Shown here: in pieces, positions 58,401-64,000 of the stretch
How the letters are laid out: every line of letters starts with the position of its first letter
Position numbering within the stretch: position 1 is the stretch's first letter
DNA from: Halopseudomonas bauzanensis
GTDB lineage: Bacteria > Pseudomonadota > Gammaproteobacteria > Pseudomonadales > Pseudomonadaceae
Reading direction: 5' to 3'
DNA length: 64,000 nt
Assembly: GCF_900114735.1 (NCBI RefSeq)
Contig: NZ_FOUA01000004.1
Span: forward strand, 1-64,000
Position numbers and translations under genes: made by a program
Notes under the pieces: model-generated
Database searches by the model: none
What the model was told of the DNA's origin: nothing
What the model saw: the letters and a program-made list of their open reading frames with translations, nothing else

Positions 58401-60629
58401 TTAGCCTGTTGCTTGTTCAACACCTTGACCATCGGGCAAACTCATGACCGGGCAGCGTTCGACCTCATCGTAACCGATGGTGATAATGCCGCTACTTTGG
58501 TCTGCAAATAGTACGGTATTGGCAATTTCAGGCTTAATAACGCCCTCAATATAACCGGTAATACCACGGGCACCGTTTACGGGCTTGTAATGATCGCGGC
58601 ACATGGCAGACAGTGCCGTAGAGTCCATCGCAACGGTCAGGTTAGGCATGGTCGTTCGTACCATTTCATTGAGCTTGTTGATTTCACGAATAGCGATCAT
58701 TTCAATAATCGACAGGCTCAACGTATTGAAGCAAACAATATTTTGTCGACCACTGAAGCGGTTCAGAAACTCGGGACGATATTCCTTTTCCAGGTCTTCC
58801 ATCGCCAGTTCTTCAGCGATGGAAAAATTGCTTTGGCCCAGGAAGTGCCGGGTGCCAATGTTAGTGGTCATTAAAATGATGGAGTCTCTAAACGAGACCG
58901 TCAAACCTCGGTTGTCCGTCAGACGTGCATCATCGAGAATCTGTAAAAACACGTTGAAGATGTCAGGATGCGCTTTTTCGATTTCATCGAAAAGAATGAT
59001 TCGGCGCGGATTCTTACGCATTTCATTGGTTAAAATACCGCCTGCTTCATAGCCTTCATAACCCGGAGGCGCTCCAATGAGCTTCGCAACGGCGTGCTTC
59101 TCCATATACTCCGACATATCGAAGCGCAACAGCGCGCTTTCGTCATCGAATAGCTCCGCCGTCAAGGCTTTCGCAATTTCGGTTTTACCGACACCAGACG
59201 GCCCTAAAAACAGGAACGACGCCTGAGGCTTATTGGGTGCCTGTAACCCAGCTTTGGCCACCCGCACCTGATTGGCGAGTTTTGTTATAGCGACATCTTG
59301 GCCATAAACACGCTTTGCTAATTGGGCATCCAGGTGCAGCAGCTTTTTACGCTCATCTTGAGTAAGCTTGGTCACAGGAATGCCAGAGATGGAACTGAAC
59401 TCGATGAGTACCTGCTCTCGTTCCAGCTCCAACTGATCGTTGATTTCCTTGGTCTGCGCTTCAAAGTCGCTTTTCTTTTCTTTAACCAAGGCCTCGTATT
59501 GACTGATTTTTTGTTTAATATGGGTGACCACCTCGGAATCGAGGCTGACTGTGTCCAGCATGAAGCGATTTAACGCAGACGTGCTTCCTTTTATTCCCTC
59601 TTTATCGGCTGCGTTTTCCCGAGCTTCAGCTTCTTTTAAAAGCTGCGTTTCCAGCTCATCTTCTAAACGACGAATGCCCTCTTCGCCATTGCGTAATTCC
59701 TGGAACAGTTTTTTTATAGTCTGTTGCCGTGTTTGCCATTGTTGCGAGATGGTCTGGATATTCGCTTTCAGTTCGTTTATACGAGGGGAATTTGGTTCCT
59801 CTTGCGCCAGTGCTTCCAGCTCGGCTTCCCAAACCACTATTCTCGGGTCTTTAGAATGGGCTCGCAACCGATAACTGGTTAACGCGCGATCCAGCAACGT
59901 AAATGAGCGCTCCGGTTGCGCTCGGCTTAACCCCATATCCCGCACACGGTACTTTTCGGTTAACTCCACCGCGGCGGCTATCGCCGAATCGGCTATGCGA
60001 ATTTTGTGAAACGGCTCCAGCCTGCGGCGTGCGGTCTGATCAACAATGTCGATTAGCTCATCCGCAGCCGGCTCACTCAAGTCCAGCACGGTATAGTATT
60101 CGCGCATGTCAGAGTGGGCGCTCAATACCACATTCAAATCTGCATCGCGGCTTTCCAAAATAACCTGAGTATCTTTTTTTCGCACGGCGCGCATTAGCGC
60201 GTTGATCAGGTGGGAAGCACCATTATTCCGTGATGCTTCGATAAAATCGCGCATGTCATCAATGATCAATACGCTGTCGGGTGTGCGGGCGAGTATTTTC
60301 AGAGCTTTCTGGAAGCTATCATTAATCGTGTTCGGGTTACCTGACGCAAACAGACCATCACTATCTAACCAGAAAAAACGCTTGCTGATCAGGTCGTAGG
60401 GAGCTCCGTCGTCTAATTTGCGCTCTTCCAAACCAAGGCACAACGCCGAGCAGCCTTCACCACCAGAGCCAACCAGCAGAATGTTATTTGCGTTCCGTCG
60501 CGTTAAAATAGCGGTCAGCTGCTGTACTGGCTCTGTGCGCCCAATTAACGAAAACTCAGGGCGTTGTGCGAGGTAATCATGACCACGTATTAGATGGTCG
60601 TGTATCGGGGTGTTTGCTTGTCCTGACAT
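58401..60629 (-). CDS. ClpB-like AAA+ ATPase, no N-domain, degenerate first ring
   Basis: Two AAA+ domains of ClpB/Hsp100 type (742 residues from ATG 60629; an ATG at 60647 and a TTG at 60698 are alternatives). Numbering is on the longest 765-residue frame. D1 starts near residue 50 with no Clp N-domain; its Walker A reads GSGGEGCS (77-84), Cys83 in place of Lys, with Walker B IIDD retained (145-148). A coiled-coil middle domain (about 285-430) and the ClpB-like linker (TKLTQDERKKLLHLD) lead to D2, which is intact: GPSGVGKT (499-506), pore loop GYEGY (546-550), Walker B LFDE (569-572), sensor-1 TTN, Arg finger RPEFLNRF. No ClpP-binding loop is evident, suggesting disaggregase or remodelling activity. 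Confidence 0.88.
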   Translation of the reverse strand: MSGQANTPIHDHLIRGHDYLAQRPEFSLIGRTEPVQQLTAILTRRNANNILLVGSGGEGCSALCLGLEERKLDDGAPYDLISKRFFWLDSDGLFASGNPNTINDSFQKALKILARTPDSVLIIDDMRDFIEASRNNGASHLINALMRAVRKKDTQVILESRDADLNVVLSAHSDMREYYTVLDLSEPAADELIDIVDQTARRRLEPFHKIRIADSAIAAAVELTEKYRVRDMGLSRAQPERSFTLLDRALTSYRLRAHSKDPRIVVWEAELEALAQEEPNSPRINELKANIQTISQQWQTRQQTIKKLFQELRNGEEGIRRLEDELETQLLKEAEARENAADKEGIKGSTSALNRFMLDTVSLDSEVVTHIKQKISQYEALVKEKKSDFEAQTKEINDQLELEREQVLIEFSSISGIPVTKLTQDERKKLLHLDAQLAKRVYGQDVAITKLANQVRVAKAGLQAPNKPQASFLFLGPSGVGKTEIAKALTAELFDDESALLRFDMSEYMEKHAVAKLIGAPPGYEGYEAGGILTNEMRKNPRRIILFDEIEKAHPDIFNVFLQILDDARLTDNRGLTVSFRDSIILMTTNIGTRHFLGQSNFSIAEELAMEDLEKEYRPEFLNRFSGRQNIVCFNTLSLSIIEMIAIREINKLNEMVRTTMPNLTVAMDSTALSAMCRDHYKPVNGARGITGYIEGVIKPEIANTVLFADQSSGIITIGYDEVERCPVMSLPDGQGVEQATG

Positions 60630-60770
60630 TGAATATCTCGTTTCCATTTGAGACTCGCTGGCGTATGAGCCAGCCCCTTTTTCTTCTAAAAAGCTCAATA
60701 ACCTAGCGCGTTTATGCTGGTTAGGTTACTTACCCTTGGTTAGATGGAAATGGTTGAAGATGAACAAGAC

Positions 60771-62468
60771 CTATAGTTTAAGGTCGGAAAAAGATATCTC
60801 AGCTTCTCGAACTGAGGTTTCAGCGTCTTGTTCAGGTATAGATGTGCCCGCCGCATTCATTACCTCAGCGGTAACACCTTTGGCCTTTTTAATAGAGCTG
60901 GCCAAGTCCGCAGCCGTTGACTCAATTTCACGCTGCAGGACCTTTTGCTCCTCCAAGGCTGAGCGTGTAATTTCGGTTGCCTTGTCGCTAATGTCTTTAT
61001 AAGTTGCCAGCTGTTCAATTGCCTTTGATAACTCATCATTTTGCAAGTGCATATGCGTCGCATTTTTAATTGCTTCGTTCTGCGCGATATCATGAGTAAT
61101 TGTATTCATTTTGTTCAGTGTGTTTTGCGTTGTTGTGCGCGCCTCATTCAAGGCGGCGGACGATACGGCAGTTAACACTGTACTTAAGCGGCTTGCGATA
61201 CCCGCGGTGCCGCTGGTGTGCATTTTGCGAGTGTGACTTATTTGCTGATTATTGGTATCACGCATGGACTTGATGTTCATACTCTCTTCCTGCAGCTCTC
61301 CCAATGTGCTTAATGTATCCACTTTGGACGCCGTTAATGCTTCAATGTGCTCATTAACTGCTTCGAGCTTATCTTCACGCTCATATTGCGCTAACGTGGT
61401 TTCTTCCTCAGCGGTAATATTAAATCGATTAGACAAGTCGGCATTGCTGACTTCAGCATCTTTTATACCGTCACTGACGACAGCAAAAATGCGCTTCATA
61501 TTGCCGTTTACGGTGTCGACATTTTTAATCTGCGATCTTATTTTGCCCATCCGGTCCAGAACAGAGCCGGTACGCTCATCCGTTGTGTTTACAAAATCCA
61601 ACGCGGCTTTCACCAGGCTTTCTTGACGGTCTTTATGCTCCTCAGACGTGATGTCCAGCAATTCACGTAGCTGCTCTTTTTCCGCTGAAAACTCAGCAAA
61701 CCTGGTCTCACGATTAAATGTGGTGCTTTCAATTTTTTCACGCAATGCTGCAGCAGTATTTTTGTGATTTTCAATGAGCACTTCGTTGCGAGCAATGTTT
61801 TGCAAAGCATCTTTCTTTACGCCGCCCATACCAAACCAAGAGCGATCTTCACGCAAAGCAGCGATATCTTGATTCAGTTTCAGAATGTTAGCCTCAAGCG
61901 TATTCAACTCAGCTTCTTGCTCGGCACGTAGCTGTTTAATGCGCTCTTCTTCTTCCTTATCCTCTTGGATTTCTTTGAATACATCGTACATGGCGCCATC
62001 GCTTGCCATATTGAGGCGATGTACGGCATCAATGATTTCAATAAGCGGTGTTATTTTCTGCTCGAAGCTAAGCAGGGAGGAATTCATGTCTTCAAAAACT
62101 GCCTGCAGCTCAGAGAAGGCTTCAGTATCAGCAAGCCGAATAATCTCTTTCGACATTTCCTTACGGTAGGCCATCAAGTATTCTTTGAACTGTTCAAAGG
62201 AGGCGAGTCTCGCTTCATTTTCTTCTTTTGACTCTGTCTCGTTATAGGCTAATGCTCTAGCGACAGCGTCTTTCTTTTCGGAGGGCGAGGCGTCTGACTG
62301 GACGACAATTTGATGGAATGGGTTGCTTTCGATTTGAGCAAACTGCTTGGAAATTGTGCTTTCTTCCGATTTTTCAGTAGTATCGACCGCCCGCTTCTTG
62401 GTATATTTTTCGACAGCTGCATCCGCGAGCGATTTCGAAATTTTGCCTTTGGCAGCACCTTTTGCCAT
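60771..62468 (-). CDS. Coiled-coil protein of unknown function, first gene of AAA operon
   Basis: A 565-residue hydrophilic protein with no TM or signal. Long heptad-like stretches, especially about 160-260 (rich in E/K/Q/L) and the C-terminal 200 residues, predict an extended helical rod. A Gly-rich break SWFGMGGVKK interrupts it near 210-220. Sequence is low in Cys and Trp. AGGAAG precedes the ATG. The C-terminal helices loosely recall TelA (toxic-anion-resistance) proteins, but I could not confirm this. It stands 70-140 bases before the ClpB-like gene (depending on its start) and is plausibly its substrate, adaptor or scaffold. Confidence 0.82.
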   Translation of the reverse strand: MAKGAAKGKISKSLADAAVEKYTKKRAVDTTEKSEESTISKQFAQIESNPFHQIVVQSDASPSEKKDAVARALAYNETESKEENEARLASFEQFKEYLMAYRKEMSKEIIRLADTEAFSELQAVFEDMNSSLLSFEQKITPLIEIIDAVHRLNMASDGAMYDVFKEIQEDKEEEERIKQLRAEQEAELNTLEANILKLNQDIAALREDRSWFGMGGVKKDALQNIARNEVLIENHKNTAAALREKIESTTFNRETRFAEFSAEKEQLRELLDITSEEHKDRQESLVKAALDFVNTTDERTGSVLDRMGKIRSQIKNVDTVNGNMKRIFAVVSDGIKDAEVSNADLSNRFNITAEEETTLAQYEREDKLEAVNEHIEALTASKVDTLSTLGELQEESMNIKSMRDTNNQQISHTRKMHTSGTAGIASRLSTVLTAVSSAALNEARTTTQNTLNKMNTITHDIAQNEAIKNATHMHLQNDELSKAIEQLATYKDISDKATEITRSALEEQKVLQREIESTAADLASSIKKAKGVTAEVMNAAGTSIPEQDAETSVREAEISFSDLKL

Positions 62469-62737
62469 TGTTCACTTCCTTGAATTATCAATTGCTTAAT
62501 AAGAATAGCTCGTTAGAGCCTTAGCCCAATGCAGCGCATATTATAAAATAAATCTGGGTTTCAGTGACGCGAAAGTGTGACCCAATAGACATTTAGAGGA
62601 AATAAAGTTAGGCGCTTGTGTTAATGGCTGTCACGTCGCTACTTTAAGACAACACGCACCTCTTATTGCTTCCTGAGATGTGGCTCTAGGCAAGACGGCC
62701 AAAGGGGCAACCAGGCTGACACGAGGGAGCCCGTTGC

Positions 62738-64000
62738 TTAGCGCGGTATCGGCATTACCTGCGGCTCAAGACTCAACACCACCTGACCTTCATTCTCCTC
62801 GGCCCTCAGCGGCAAACTATAGTTTGGAAAATGTAAAGCAAATACCGCCCCATCCGCCAACAACGCCTGCGCCATCGGCGCAAGCGCCTCAGCGGAACTT
62901 GCACAGCCATCCTTACCCACCCGTCCTTCCAATAGCCGCTGCTCGGTGCCCGACATCTGGTGAGCCACAAGCCGCCATGAAGTGTTTATGCCGAGATTGA
63001 AGGTGTCGCCGTATACCTCCCCCCAGCCCAGCCCACAAGCTTGCAAGACCATTGGCAACCCCACCTGTGGTTTGGCTTTATTTTCCTTGGCATGAAGCTT
63101 GCGAACCCACTCCAACCGGGATATGGCATCCTTAAGGGCATATGTTGCAGGGAAGTCCGACACCTCATACAGCCGCTCCAACCGGCGCACACCGCTCTCA
63201 AGCGTCGCCAGATCGTTCTCGCGACGCAGTGAATGTCCCAGTCGATCGATAGCCAGCTGTGCAGCCTCCTTCAGTCCGAGTAACGCAGCCTGCTCATAAT
63301 GGTAGATCTCTCGGCGGGCATGCTCGTCATGGCTTTCGTCCTCCGACGGCATGCGAGCGAGATAGTAATGCGCTACCGACTCATTATTCTCAGCCCCGAC
63401 CAGCAAAGCGGCCCGTGCCTCCGCATAGTTCTCCTCCTCCATCAACAGCACACCGTAATTGGTCCATGCGGCATTGTCTCCGCGACTCATGCTCCGCTTC
63501 AGCCACTCAACGGCACGCGCGCTGAGTGCATCAGCATCAAAGTGACTGGAAGGATACTTCCGCGCCTCCACAGCAGCTCGCACGTACGCCTTCGCTGCGA
63601 ATGCCAGTGTTTCGTCGTCATTATTTTCGGCATATGCTTGAGCATAGTAATCACCAGACCGCCCGACCTTCTCCACAAAATATGGAATAGAAGTGATCTT
63701 CCCACCCTCATCCGGGTAAGTCATATGGGCAAGATTGAGCAAAGTCGGCATCTTCAGCCCGCGCTCCAGCGCCTCCTCATACAACCTCTCGGCCTGGGGA
63801 ATATCCCGCTGCGCCTCAGCAATAGTGGCGAGATTGTGGCTGGCCCTGGCAGAGCCAAGATCTCGTGCCCGCTGATAATATGCACTGGCCTTCCTTGCAT
63901 CTTCGGGAACTCCTTTCCCAAGATGATAAGCCTTGCCCAGCAAGAACAGCCCGTCTATATCATCGGCCGCAGCCGCCACCTCCGCATTCGGCAGAAAAGC
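62738..64000 (-). CDS. Sel1-like/TPR repeat protein (5' end beyond window)
   Basis: The frame is open to the right edge, so the N-terminus is missing; at least 420 residues are visible. Sel1-type repeats are clear near the N-terminal end (LFLLGKAYHLGKGVPEDARKA, ASAYYQRARDLGSARAS), followed by degenerate helical repeats and a C-terminal globular domain (about the last 130 residues, GWGEVYGDTFNLGIN). Such repeats scaffold protein complexes. It is on the same strand as the AAA operon, upstream by 269 bases. I saw no terminator in that gap. Confidence 0.8.
   Translation of the reverse strand, partial: AFLPNAEVAAAADDIDGLFLLGKAYHLGKGVPEDARKASAYYQRARDLGSARASHNLATIAEAQRDIPQAERLYEEALERGLKMPTLLNLAHMTYPDEGGKITSIPYFVEKVGRSGDYYAQAYAENNDDETLAFAAKAYVRAAVEARKYPSSHFDADALSARAVEWLKRSMSRGDNAAWTNYGVLLMEEENYAEARAALLVGAENNESVAHYYLARMPSEDESHDEHARREIYHYEQAALLGLKEAAQLAIDRLGHSLRRENDLATLESGVRRLERLYEVSDFPATYALKDAISRLEWVRKLHAKENKAKPQVGLPMVLQACGLGWGEVYGDTFNLGINTSWRLVAHQMSGTEQRLLEGRVGKDGCASSAEALAPMAQALLADGAVFALHFPNYSLPLRAEENEGQVVLSLEPQVMPIPR

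Noticed and set aside
58401..60629. T6SS ClpV or general ClpB for the AAA+ protein
   Set aside because: There is no N-domain or VipB-binding helix, no other T6SS gene is in the window, and D1 lacks the Walker A lysine that housekeeping ClpB keeps.

Overview
The window looks like chromosome of a gammaproteobacterium in or near Pseudomonas (Pseudomonadaceae, possibly the Halopseudomonas/pertucinogena lineage). The reasons are moderately high GC, gene order that I recall from Pseudomonas chromosomes (thrS-infC-rpmI-rplT-pheST-ihfA-merR-tRNA-Pro; uvrB next to an aromatic aminotransferase; fadD1/fadD2 next to a PhaJ-like hydratase and an HrpA helicase; nfuA-metH; cysI-DUF934), and a 16S 5' end of Pseudomonas type. 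The assignment rests on gene content and recalled synteny, not on a search.

Layout. 1-500: the 5' end of a 16S rRNA gene on the minus strand, its leader with boxA, and three tandem near-consensus promoters. 500-11300 (minus): exonuclease III, tRNA-Pro, then the translation operon thrS-infC-rpmI-rplT-pheS-pheT-ihfA-merR, tRNA-Val and uvrB. 11470-18060: aromatic aminotransferase, tRNA-Asn, a LysR regulator, a periplasmic peptidyl-prolyl isomerase, an acetyltransferase-like protein, a lipoprotein and a general porin. 18280-28800: lipid block with a FabH-like ketoacyl synthase, alpha/beta hydrolase, HrpA helicase, two acyl-CoA synthetases and a PhaJ-like hydratase. 28800-32250: D-amino-acid operon dadA-ridA-transporter with a divergent Lrp-type regulator. 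32300-36000: CoA-transferase / IclR / acyl-CoA dehydrogenase. 36060-40040: Baeyer-Villiger monooxygenase, SDR and hydrolase with a divergent TetR regulator and a double palindrome. 40110-43470: fadBA. 43700-57500: housekeeping genes (universal stress protein, Uup-like ABC-F, soluble lytic transglycosylase, NfuA, cobalamin methionine synthase, MATE pump, sulfite reductase with its DUF934 partner).

57590-64000 is different: an A+T-richer block on the minus strand holding a Sel1-like repeat protein (cut by the window end), a 565-residue coiled-coil protein, a ClpB-like AAA+ ATPase with no N-domain and a Walker A lysine replaced by cysteine in its first ring, and a two-TM protein with a cysteine-bearing outer domain. 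The last three are closely spaced and look co-transcribed. I recognise no described system with this composition. It is the best candidate for something new in the window and probably continues beyond the right edge.

How the genes work together: the fatty-acid genes (FadD1/FadD2 activation, FadBA beta-oxidation, PhaJ-like hydratase, FabH-like synthase that may divert beta-oxidation acyl-CoA into synthesis) sit within 25 kb. PsrA-like or other palindromes lie upstream of fadB and between fadD2 and phaJ. The BVMO cluster could convert an alcohol to a ketone, then an ester, then an acid plus an alcohol, feeding the same pathway.
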